Positions 1 through 5,248 of a stretch of 8,224 nt of DNA are shown piece after piece. Both the position numbers and the translations under genes were made by a program. Within the stretch, counting starts at the first letter, position 1. Each line of letters opens with the position of its first letter. Below the pieces are notes generated by a model. That model did not search any database. It saw only the letters and a list, made by a program, of their open reading frames with translations, and was not told the origin of the DNA. The stretch comes from UBA7236 sp964638865 (GTDB lineage: Bacteria; Bacteroidota; Bacteroidia; Chitinophagales; BACL12), in NCBI GenBank assembly GCA_964638865.1, contig CAZXBG010000155.1, positions 1 to 8,224 on the forward strand, in the 5' to 3' direction.

Positions 1-42
1 AAATAAAAAAGGGCCCTGAAGTTACAACACCTCAAAACCCTT
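1..42 (-). terminator. Intrinsic terminator of the tRNA-Val gene
   Basis: Read on the minus strand, this is a 14-bp stem (AAGGGTTTTGAGGT against ACTTCAGGGCCCTT, four G-U pairs) with a 6-nt loop, followed by a T-rich run (complement of 1-10). It begins 11 nt after the 3' end of the tRNA, so the tRNA is probably transcribed alone. The outer GGG/CCC pairs and the T tract are seen directly; termination is inferred. The window ends inside the T tract. Confidence 0.65.
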
Positions 43-53
43 CTCTCACTAAG

Positions 54-128
54 TGGGAACACTTGGATTCGAACCAAGGACCCTCTGCTTGTAAGGCAGA
101 TGCTCTAAACCAACTGAGCTATGCTCCC
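54..128 (-). tRNA. tRNA-Val (anticodon TAC)
   Basis: A complete 75-nt cloverleaf can be folded on the minus strand. The acceptor stem is GGGAGCA/TGTTCCC with one G-U pair and discriminator A. The D-arm is GCTC/GAGC with a 10-nt loop. The anticodon arm is TCTGC/GCAGA with loop CTTACAA, giving anticodon TAC at 91-93. The variable loop has 5 nt, and the T-arm is CTTGG/CCAAG with loop TTCGAAT. The anticodon reads GUA and other GUN valine codons. The CCA end is not encoded (the next bases are CTT), so it must be added after transcription. It has its own promoter (239-269) and terminator (1-42), with a leader of roughly 105 nt containing a partial copy of its own 5' half. Confidence 0.97.
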
Positions 129-139
129 TATATTTTTCA

Positions 140-180
140 GCTCTAAACCTCCCGATGGCTATCGGGATGAGCTATGCTCC
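140..180 (-). pseudogene. Partial tRNA-Val 5' half with a palindrome inserted in its D-loop
   Basis: On the minus strand this reads GGAGCATAGCTCA, then an 18-nt palindrome (150-167), then GGTTTAGAGC. The real tRNA-Val has GGAGCATAGCTCA-GTT-GGTTTAGAGC at the same place. The leader therefore carries an exact 23-nt match to the acceptor 5' strand and D-arm in which the three D-loop bases GTT are replaced by the palindrome. Similarity stops after the D-arm: there is no anticodon arm, T-arm or acceptor 3' strand. It lies inside the predicted tRNA transcript, 12 nt before the mature 5' end. Most likely it is the remnant of a second tandem tRNA-Val copy broken by an element insertion and deletion. 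A role in processing is possible but unsupported. Confidence 0.6.
150..167. repeat. 18-nt CCGAT-type palindrome, copy 1
   Basis: A 7-bp perfect inverted repeat (TCCCGAT / ATCGGGA) encloses GGCT. It sits in the D-loop position of the partial tRNA copy. A second element with the same layout lies at 7380-7397 upstream of rpsA, suggesting a short dispersed palindrome that inserts into intergenic DNA. Confidence 0.6.
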
Positions 181-238
181 TTACCATTTTTAGTAAAGTT
201 GATGTAATTTCTATCACACCCTCCCTAAAAAGAGAGTG

Positions 239-269
239 CAAAGATATAAGCCTGTGTCCAATTTTCAAA
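239..269 (-). promoter_or_regulatory. Bacteroidota-type promoter for tRNA-Val
   Basis: On the minus strand the -33 element TTTG (266-269) is followed by exactly 19 nt and then the -7 element TATCTTTG (239-246). This matches the Bacteroidota housekeeping sigma consensus TTTG-N19-TAnnTTTG at every defined base. Transcription should start near 233 and run through the partial tRNA copy into the tRNA. A plus-strand TTTG lies back to back at 271-274 and could belong to the divergent AsmA gene, but its -7 partner is weak. Confidence 0.8.
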
Positions 270-328
270 TTTTGTCCACAGTTTTCTCATATTTTATATG
301 GTGAGTGCGTTAGATAGCGGTATTAACT

Positions 329-2956
329 TTGAATGTGCAGGAAAATATAACAGAAACAAACCTCCCAAACCCCACGCCGCCGCCGAAAAAACGGAAGAAA
401 ATAACGAAATATATTTTCGTGACCCTAGGCTGTTTGGTTGGATTTATCCTGCTTTCAGCCATTCTTATTCCACTTTTGTTTGAAAAAAGGATCAAAGAAC
501 TTTTTATTAAGGAGTTGAATAAGGGTTTGGCAACTGAAATTACCATAAAACAAGAGGATATCAATCTTAGTTTGCTCAAAAACTTCCCGGAAGCATCAGT
601 GGTATTTAATAATATCGGGATAAGGGAGAGTGTTCCAAATTCAAAAAAGAACTTTTTAGAGGCAAAAGAAATCAGTTTATTGTTCAATGTGATGAATATA
701 CTGCGCGGCAATTACAATATCAAGAATATCATTGTCACAGATGGGTATTGTCATCTTATTACAGATAAAAAAGGTGCTGTCAACTATAAATTCTGGAAAG
801 AGAGTGCAGATACCACTTCAGAGGCCTTTTCTGTGAATCTCGAAAAGGTGGACTTCTCCAATATTGATTTTCAATACCTCGATTTTAAAAATAACCAGGA
901 TATTTCTTTGGTATTGCACGATTGTAAAATGGTTGGTAATTTTTCCTCAGATAATTATATTCTGGAAGTTAACGGAGACCTGCTGTCTAAAAGAATTAAA
1001 GTTGGAGGTTCCAATTATCTGGTGAATAAAGAAACTTTGTTAGACACAAAAATGACCGTGGATGTTAAAAATGATACCTATACTTTTCAGGAAGGAAAAG
1101 TGGTGATCGATAACAATACTTTTGCGCTGAATGGTTCTATCAAGTTATCCGGCGAAGATTATTATGATCTTGCTGTTTTAGGTGAAAAAATTAATCTGGA
1201 AGGATTACTTTTATTATTACCGGGTTCAGTTTCCTCTAATTTGAATGTATTAAAAAGTAAAGGCAATATTAATTTTTCTACCACAATTAAAGGGAATTAC
1301 ACAAAAACCAAAACTCCTGCCATCAATATAAAATTTGATGTCAAAAACGGAAGTTTAGCCCACAATAAATTTGGCGGAGAATTAAAATCCATCAATTTTA
1401 CCGGAACTTATTCTAATGGTGAACAACACAATGGAAGCACCTCCTATATTTTAGTGAAGGATTTTTCTGCCAAACAGGGAAACAATCCGGTAACGATGAA
1501 ACTGGAATATAAAAACTTTAAAAATCCCACCATCGATATGCAATTGGATGGAAATTTTCCGGCATCCATTATTATTCCACTTGCAATTCCGAATGCCAGT
1601 GATGTAGAAGGCGAGATTGCACTTAATAATATCAATATTAAAGGGAATATTAAAACTCTTTCCTCAGAAGCATATACTTCGCAACCAACAGGGAATATTA
1701 CTTTCAATAATGTCGCCTTTGTAGTTAACGAGGAAAAGGTAATCATTCCCGGAGGTTCGGCATTGGTTGCCAATAACGAAATAATTTTTAATAATCTGAA
1801 TGGATCTTTTGCCGGCTCCGACCTTAAAATAAATATGCAGGTAAACAACTGGATACAAAATGTTTTTCCTTCTGAAATAAAACCTGCGCTCAATATCAAT
1901 GGCAGTATTTCTTCCGATAAAATAGAACTGAATAGACTTATGGCAGCTTTCGGAAGTGAAGGAAAATCCGAAACTATTGCCAAAACTGAAGTTGTAGCTG
2001 AACAAATTAATAGCGATACAAAATATAATTTCAGCGGTTTTATCGACCTAACCTGTAAAGAATTTATTTACAATAAAATTATTTTCAACAATATTACAGC
2101 CGGATTAAAACTTGCTCCCGGATTATTAATTGTAAACGAATTAAAGGGCAATGCAATGGATGGATATTTTAATTTTAATGCAACATTCAGAGAAATAGTT
2201 AACGGCGATATTTATTTACAAACCTCCGGAACCATCACCTCCATTGATGTTGCGCAACTGTTTTATCAATTCGACAATTTTGATCAAACCACACTTACCA
2301 ATAAAAACATCAAAGGAAATATTACGGCTAATATTTACGATGTTTCTATAACCTGGAATAAAGATTTTGTAATTAATGAAAATTCAATATACACTTTGTG
2401 TGATATGAAAATTGAAAATGGAGAACTCATCGATTATAAACCGCTCGAATCGCTTTCAGCCTTTGTAGATATTAAAGATCTGAAACATATCACTTTCTCC
2501 ACACTCGAAAATAAAATTGAAATTAAGGACCGGGTGATTAATCTTCCGGCAATGCAAATAAAATCATCTGCTGTCGACCTTTATATGAGTGGAAAACATA
2601 CCTTTGATGATGGTATTGATTACCAGTTCAAATTGAGCCTTGCCGATATTATGGTGAGGAAATTTTTGGGCGGCAATAAACAAAAAGATAATTATGAGGA
2701 GGATGCGGAGGGCGGAGTCAATATCTTTGTATCCATGACTGGAACAGTAAACGATCCCATACTTAAATACAATAAACGTGAAGCAAAACAAAAACTAAAA
2801 GAAAGCGGAGTGGAAGATCAGCGTTTTATTGATATCTTTAAAAAAGATCCGGAGGAAGAAATGTTTAAACAAAACGAACTTGTTCCCGATAAGAAGCCTA
2901 AAGAAACAGAAACAGTGGAACCGGAGTTTATTGAGTTTGAAGAAGACGGGGGGTGA
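329..2956 (+). CDS. AsmA-like C-terminal domain-containing envelope protein
   Basis: An 875-residue protein of the AsmA/TamB-like superfamily, large membrane-anchored periplasmic proteins. Enterobacterial relatives (TamB, YhdP, YdbH) support phospholipid transport to the outer membrane; the same role here is inference. Residues 18-26 are basic and about 28-50 form one N-terminal membrane anchor. Residues 57-100 have the family's N-terminal pattern with a conserved NFPEASV. The middle is beta-rich, Asn-rich repeat-like sequence. From about 630 to 800 is the AsmA C-terminal domain, with DVAQLFYQFDNFDQ near 640, an IENGELIDYKPLESL block, and a SSAVDLYMSGKHTFDD block near 747. The last 60 residues are charged. 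There is no in-frame ATG before the anchor and an in-frame stop lies at 311-313, so the start must be TTG 329, GTG 335 or another non-ATG codon. The nearest gene on the same strand starts 288 bp downstream. Confidence 0.92.
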   Translation: MNVQENITETNLPNPTPPPKKRKKITKYIFVTLGCLVGFILLSAILIPLLFEKRIKELFIKELNKGLATEITIKQEDINLSLLKNFPEASVVFNNIGIRESVPNSKKNFLEAKEISLLFNVMNILRGNYNIKNIIVTDGYCHLITDKKGAVNYKFWKESADTTSEAFSVNLEKVDFSNIDFQYLDFKNNQDISLVLHDCKMVGNFSSDNYILEVNGDLLSKRIKVGGSNYLVNKETLLDTKMTVDVKNDTYTFQEGKVVIDNNTFALNGSIKLSGEDYYDLAVLGEKINLEGLLLLLPGSVSSNLNVLKSKGNINFSTTIKGNYTKTKTPAINIKFDVKNGSLAHNKFGGELKSINFTGTYSNGEQHNGSTSYILVKDFSAKQGNNPVTMKLEYKNFKNPTIDMQLDGNFPASIIIPLAIPNASDVEGEIALNNINIKGNIKTLSSEAYTSQPTGNITFNNVAFVVNEEKVIIPGGSALVANNEIIFNNLNGSFAGSDLKINMQVNNWIQNVFPSEIKPALNINGSISSDKIELNRLMAAFGSEGKSETIAKTEVVAEQINSDTKYNFSGFIDLTCKEFIYNKIIFNNITAGLKLAPGLLIVNELKGNAMDGYFNFNATFREIVNGDIYLQTSGTITSIDVAQLFYQFDNFDQTTLTNKNIKGNITANIYDVSITWNKDFVINENSIYTLCDMKIENGELIDYKPLESLSAFVDIKDLKHITFSTLENKIEIKDRVINLPAMQIKSSAVDLYMSGKHTFDDGIDYQFKLSLADIMVRKFLGGNKQKDNYEEDAEGGVNIFVSMTGTVNDPILKYNKREAKQKLKESGVEDQRFIDIFKKDPEEEMFKQNELVPDKKPKETETVEPEFIEFEEDGG

Positions 2957-2963
2957 ATGGTGG

Positions 2964-2982
2964 GCAGTGAGCAGTGAGCAGT
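2964..2982. repeat. Heptamer tandem repeat (GCAGTGA)
   Basis: GCAGTGA occurs 2.7 times in a row, starting 7 nt after the AsmA stop codon. It is one of three different 7-bp tandem repeats in the 2957-3244 gap. Confidence 0.7.
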
Positions 2983-3030
2983 TTGTAGAACCGAGCGGAT
3001 TTGTATGCAGGAAAATTTTGGGCAATCAAA

Positions 3031-3068
3031 ATGAGTTATGAGTAATGAGTTATGAGTAATGAGTTATG
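3031..3068. repeat. 14-bp tandem repeat made of two heptamers
   Basis: The unit ATGAGTTATGAGTA is repeated 2.7 times without a mismatch. Each unit is itself two near-identical heptamers (ATGAGTT, ATGAGTA), giving about 5.4 heptamers. It contains repeated ATG and TGA/TAA-like triplets but no open frame of note, so it is not coding. Copy number could vary between strains by slippage. Confidence 0.85.
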
Positions 3069-3096
3069 CCCGCCCGGATGACCTCGGTCGGACGGG
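3069..3096. repeat. GC-rich imperfect palindrome
   Basis: A 28-nt GC-rich island in AT-rich DNA, with outer arms CCCGCCCG and CGGACGGG (one mismatch) around a GACC-TC-GGTC core. It directly abuts the heptamer array at 3031-3068. It resembles the short GC-rich palindromes scattered between genes in Bacteroidota genomes; family assignment is from memory and not checked. Confidence 0.5.
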
Positions 3097-3121
3097 AGTT
3101 AGGAGTTTTGCTCCCCGTTTG
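3092..3121 (+). terminator. Weak candidate terminator after the AsmA gene
   Basis: ACGGGAG and CTCCCCGT can pair with one bulged base around a 12-nt loop, followed by TTTG. An alternative smaller hairpin is GGAG-TTTTG-CTCC. It is the only hairpin with trailing T residues between the AsmA stop and the kinase gene, but the T run is short and it overlaps the GC-rich palindrome. Confidence 0.3.
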
Positions 3122-3180
3122 TTGGAAAGTTATGATAATGGCAAAAACATTAACCTCCAATGATAATTTAAACCGGAACT

Positions 3181-3194
3181 GCCTACCGGCAGGC
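3181..3194. repeat. GCCT-CCGG-AGGC palindrome
   Basis: GCCTACCGGCAGGC is a 14-nt inverted repeat with one mismatched pair, extended by a further AGG on the right. Motifs of the CTGCCGGCAG kind are common dispersed palindromes between Bacteroidota genes. It lies about 50 nt before the kinase start. Confidence 0.5.
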
Positions 3195-3199
3195 AGGCT

Positions 3200-3213
3200 C
3201 ACGATTCACGATT
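3200..3213. repeat. Heptamer tandem repeat (CACGATT)
   Basis: CACGATT occurs twice in direct tandem, followed by a C. It is the third unrelated heptamer repeat in this gap and lies 31 nt before the kinase start codon. Confidence 0.55.
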
Positions 3214-3244
3214 CTATTGAAAATTAACAAATTGAAAATAATTA

Positions 3245-4408
3245 ATGAATATCTACGAAAGAAAATATAGATGGAAATTAATATTAGTGCTTTCTGCATT
3301 GTTAATTGTTGCTGCTACATTAATTTATACCGATAATCTCGCCGGCAAATTAGCATCGGAAGAAAAACAAAAGGTTGCGCAAATTGCTGATGTATATCAT
3401 TATATTGCAACTGCAACCGATATTACAGATTATGGTTTTTTGGTAGAATTAATACAGGCAAATAAAACAGTTCCTATTATCTCTACGGATAATGATGGAA
3501 ATATTGTTGCTTATTTGAATTTAGATACCGCAAAAGTTGCCGAAGACAGCTCCTATTTAAATCGGCGATTGGAAGAAATGAAAGACTTTGCAGAACCTAT
3601 TAAATTGGAAATCAGCGGCGGAATTTATCAATATGTATATTACAAACATTCTGTATTATATACGCAGCTTTTATATTATCCGTATGTGCAACTAATCATT
3701 ATTGCCGCATTCTTAATTGTGGCATATACTTTATTTAATACTGCCCGTAAATCGGAGCAAAATCGGGTATGGGTTGGAATGGCGAAAGAAACTGCACATC
3801 AACTCGGCACTCCAATTTCTTCTCTCGTTGCCTGGATAGAATATCTGCAGGAATCACCTGCCATGGAAGGTAAAAAGAATATTGTGGAAGAAATGGATAA
3901 GGATGTGCAACGACTCGAATTAATTGCCGATCGTTTTTCTAAAGTAGGTTCACAACCTGACCTTACGGAAAGAAGTTTAATTGTTGAATTAAATAATTCC
4001 ATAGATTATATAAAACACCGTTCTTCTAAAAAGGTAATTTTTGATTTTCAATATATTTCACCCGACATTCCTGTAAAAATGAATCCCATTCTATTTAATT
4101 GGGTGATAGAAAATGTTTTAAAAAATGCACTGGATGCAATTGATGGCAGCGGTGATATTAAAATAGAAGTAACAGAAGAAAAAGACATTGCAATAATTGA
4201 TATCACCGATTCCGGAAAAGGAATTCCCCGCTCTAAACAAAAAACCGTTTTTGAACCCGGTTACAGCACGAAAAAAAGAGGTTGGGGATTAGGTCTCACC
4301 TTAGCGAAAAGAATTATGGAGAGTTATCATAATGGGAAAATATTCGTTAAATATTCTGTTCCGGGAAAGGGCACCACGTTTCGCATTATCATTCCGAAAG
4401 CAGGATGA
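3245..4408 (+). CDS. Membrane-bound sensor histidine kinase
   Basis: A 387-residue inner-membrane histidine kinase that should autophosphorylate on His and pass phosphate to a response regulator Asp. Membrane segments lie at about 12-28 and 147-165. The roughly 115 residues between them are outside the cytoplasm and are the likely sensor region; no named sensor domain is recognised. The H-box is KETAHQLGTPISSL with the phospho-acceptor at H185. The N-box is ENVLKNALDAI (N290, N294), G1 is DSGKG (322-326), the F-box is around FEP (336-338), and G2 is GWGLGL (346-351), so the catalytic core is complete. There is no clear HAMP domain; a short linker joins the second membrane segment to the H-box. 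No response regulator is adjacent, so it is an orphan and its partner and signal are unknown. The ATG at 3245 is preceded by A-rich sequence without a Shine-Dalgarno site. Confidence 0.95.
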   Translation: MNIYERKYRWKLILVLSALLIVAATLIYTDNLAGKLASEEKQKVAQIADVYHYIATATDITDYGFLVELIQANKTVPIISTDNDGNIVAYLNLDTAKVAEDSSYLNRRLEEMKDFAEPIKLEISGGIYQYVYYKHSVLYTQLLYYPYVQLIIIAAFLIVAYTLFNTARKSEQNRVWVGMAKETAHQLGTPISSLVAWIEYLQESPAMEGKKNIVEEMDKDVQRLELIADRFSKVGSQPDLTERSLIVELNNSIDYIKHRSSKKVIFDFQYISPDIPVKMNPILFNWVIENVLKNALDAIDGSGDIKIEVTEEKDIAIIDITDSGKGIPRSKQKTVFEPGYSTKKRGWGLGLTLAKRIMESYHNGKIFVKYSVPGKGTTFRIIIPKAG

Positions 4409-4414
4409 TGGGAA

Positions 4415-4512
4415 AGATTTTCAATTTGGTAATTGTCAATTTGGTAATTGAAGCGTTGCCGTGAGCTAGAGAATTAACACTCAATCATCAATGTATTTAA
4501 ATTATCAAATTG
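4415..4512. repeat. 98-bp direct repeat, copy A (contains a 76-bp unit with terminal inverted repeats)
   Basis: Copy A begins 7 nt after the kinase stop. By hand alignment it differs from copy B (4538-4635) at about 11 of 98 positions with no gaps. Inside, 4437-4449 (CAATTTGGTAATT) and 4500-4512 (AATTATCAAATTG) are inverted repeats with one mismatch bounding a 76-bp unit. Just before it, the 15-mer TCAATTTGGTAATTG is perfectly duplicated in tandem at 4421-4450. Confidence 0.85.
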
Positions 4513-4537
4513 GAAATTTCTAAATTGTAAATGTTCT

Positions 4538-4635
4538 AGATTTTCAATTTGGAAATTTCCAATTTGGTAATTGAAGAGTTCCAGTGAGCTAGAGAATTAA
4601 CATCCAATAATCAATGCATTTAAATTACCAAATTG
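4538..4635. repeat. 98-bp direct repeat, copy B (contains a 76-bp unit with perfect terminal inverted repeats)
   Basis: Copy B follows copy A after a 25-nt spacer. Its 76-bp unit at 4560-4635 is bounded by perfect 13-bp inverted repeats, CAATTTGGTAATT and AATTACCAAATTG. The interior shares GTGAGCTAGAGAATTAACA with copy A and has no coding potential. It ends 11 nt from the EVE stop codon. The layout resembles a very small non-autonomous mobile element or a duplicated intergenic repeat; no target-site duplication was identified. Confidence 0.85.
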
Positions 4636-4645
4636 ACAACAACCT

Positions 4646-5065
4646 TCATCTCCCCCCTGCCAAGTCAAGTATCTCCAAATACTCCCTCTCCGTTACCGGC
4701 GAAACCGACAACCTGCTTATCCGCACCAAAGGCATTGTTTCCAGCGATTTTTCTGCCTTTATTTGTTTGAGTGTGACAGGATTTTTTAATTTTTTATCGG
4801 CTCGTACATCCACTGCATACCATTCACCTTCCGTTGCGGTGGGATCTAAATATGCTTCTTTAATTACCGTTGCAATTCCAACCACCGCACTTTCTCCCCC
4901 ACTGTGATAATATAAACATACATCTCCTTTTTTCATCGCACGCAAATGAATCCGCGCAGCATAATTTCTAATTCCTGTCCATGCAGTTTTTTTCTCATTA
5001 GCAAAAGTTTCCCAACTGTACGTTTCAGGTTCTGATTTTATTAACCAATAATTTAATGACATCAT
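4646..5065 (-). CDS. EVE domain-containing protein (Thy28-like)
   Basis: A 139-residue protein that is almost entirely one EVE domain (PUA-like fold). The family motifs are present: YWLIKSEP at 6-13, TAWTGIRNYAARIHLR at 27-42, KKGDVCLYYHSG at 45-56, VVGIATV at 61-67, a DP/EWYAVDVR stretch at 74-88, and MPLVRISRLSVSPV at 111-124. EVE domains are thought to read modified bases in DNA or RNA through an aromatic pocket; the ligand here is unknown. It has no signal peptide, so it is cytosolic. Two ATG codons are adjacent (5065 and 5062) and either could be used; the second gives the more typical MSLNYWL start. A -7 promoter box lies at 5078-5085 and a long palindrome further upstream. The gene converges on the kinase gene and is not in a visible modification or restriction cluster. 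Confidence 0.95.
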   Translation of the reverse strand: MMSLNYWLIKSEPETYSWETFANEKKTAWTGIRNYAARIHLRAMKKGDVCLYYHSGGESAVVGIATVIKEAYLDPTATEGEWYAVDVRADKKLKNPVTLKQIKAEKSLETMPLVRISRLSVSPVTEREYLEILDLAGGR

Positions 5066-5077
5066 TTTTATTTAAAG

Positions 5078-5085
5078 CAAAGTTA
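5078..5085 (-). promoter_or_regulatory. Candidate -7 box for the EVE gene
   Basis: On the minus strand TAACTTTG is a full match to TAnnTTTG, 12 nt before the first ATG. No TTTG is found 19 nt upstream (GCAG instead), so the promoter is only half supported and the leader would be very short. The 60-bp palindrome (5112-5171) starts just beyond the expected -33 position. Confidence 0.5.
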
Positions 5086-5111
5086 ACAAGGTTTGACCTG
5101 AATTCTGCGTT

Positions 5112-5171
5112 GAAAATTTGTCAAATTGTAGCGTCGCAAAATTTTGCACCGCTACAATTTGACAAATTTTC
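5112..5171. repeat. 60-bp near-perfect palindrome
   Basis: Perfect 22-bp arms at 5112-5133 and 5150-5171 flank a 16-nt centre that itself holds the palindrome GCAAAATTTTGC (5136-5147); only two base pairs of the 30 fail. It lies between the rpsA terminator and the EVE promoter. No T tract follows on either strand, so it is not a standard terminator. The core GTAGCGTCGCAAAATTTTGC resembles a palindrome I recall as frequent in Bacteroidota gaps (GTAGAGACGCAAAATTTTGC). It is most likely a dispersed repeat; a role as an operator or a replication/transcription barrier is open. Confidence 0.9.
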
Positions 5172-5193
5172 ATAGGATAGGACATCAATTCCC

Positions 5194-5228
5194 AAAAAAA
5201 AATCCCGCCAAAAAAATCGGCGGGATTT
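5194..5228 (-). terminator. Intrinsic terminator of rpsA
   Basis: On the minus strand a perfect 10-bp stem (AAATCCCGCC / GGCGGGATTT) with a 9-nt loop is followed by an uninterrupted run of T (complement of 5194-5202). It begins 20 nt after the rpsA stop and separates rpsA from the EVE gene. Confidence 0.92.
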
Positions 5229-5248
5229 AAAATGAATATTAAAACCAA

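Noticed and set aside
324..331. TAACTTTG as a -7 promoter box overlapping the AsmA start
   Set aside because: It matches TAnnTTTG but has no TTTG 19 nt upstream, and transcription from it would begin beyond the only usable start codons, removing the membrane anchor.
298..483. Short plus-strand reading frame beginning ATG 298
   Set aside because: It overlaps the AsmA N terminus in another frame, has no recognisable features, and the AsmA frame there clearly encodes a basic stretch and membrane anchor.
2829..3041. Plus-strand frame overlapping the AsmA 3' end
   Set aside because: It is an out-of-frame shadow of the AsmA tail running into heptamer repeats, with no start signal or domain.
3031..3068. 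CRISPR-like array
   Set aside because: The repeats are directly contiguous 14-bp units without spacers, and no cas gene is present.
4646..5065. EVE gene as part of a restriction or defence system
   Set aside because: EVE domains do occur with restriction enzymes, but the neighbours here are a histidine kinase and rpsA, with terminators and repeats between them; nothing supports a defence island.
5112..5171. Long palindrome as a transcription terminator
   Set aside because: Neither strand has a T tract directly after the stem, and rpsA already has a strong terminator at 5194-5228.
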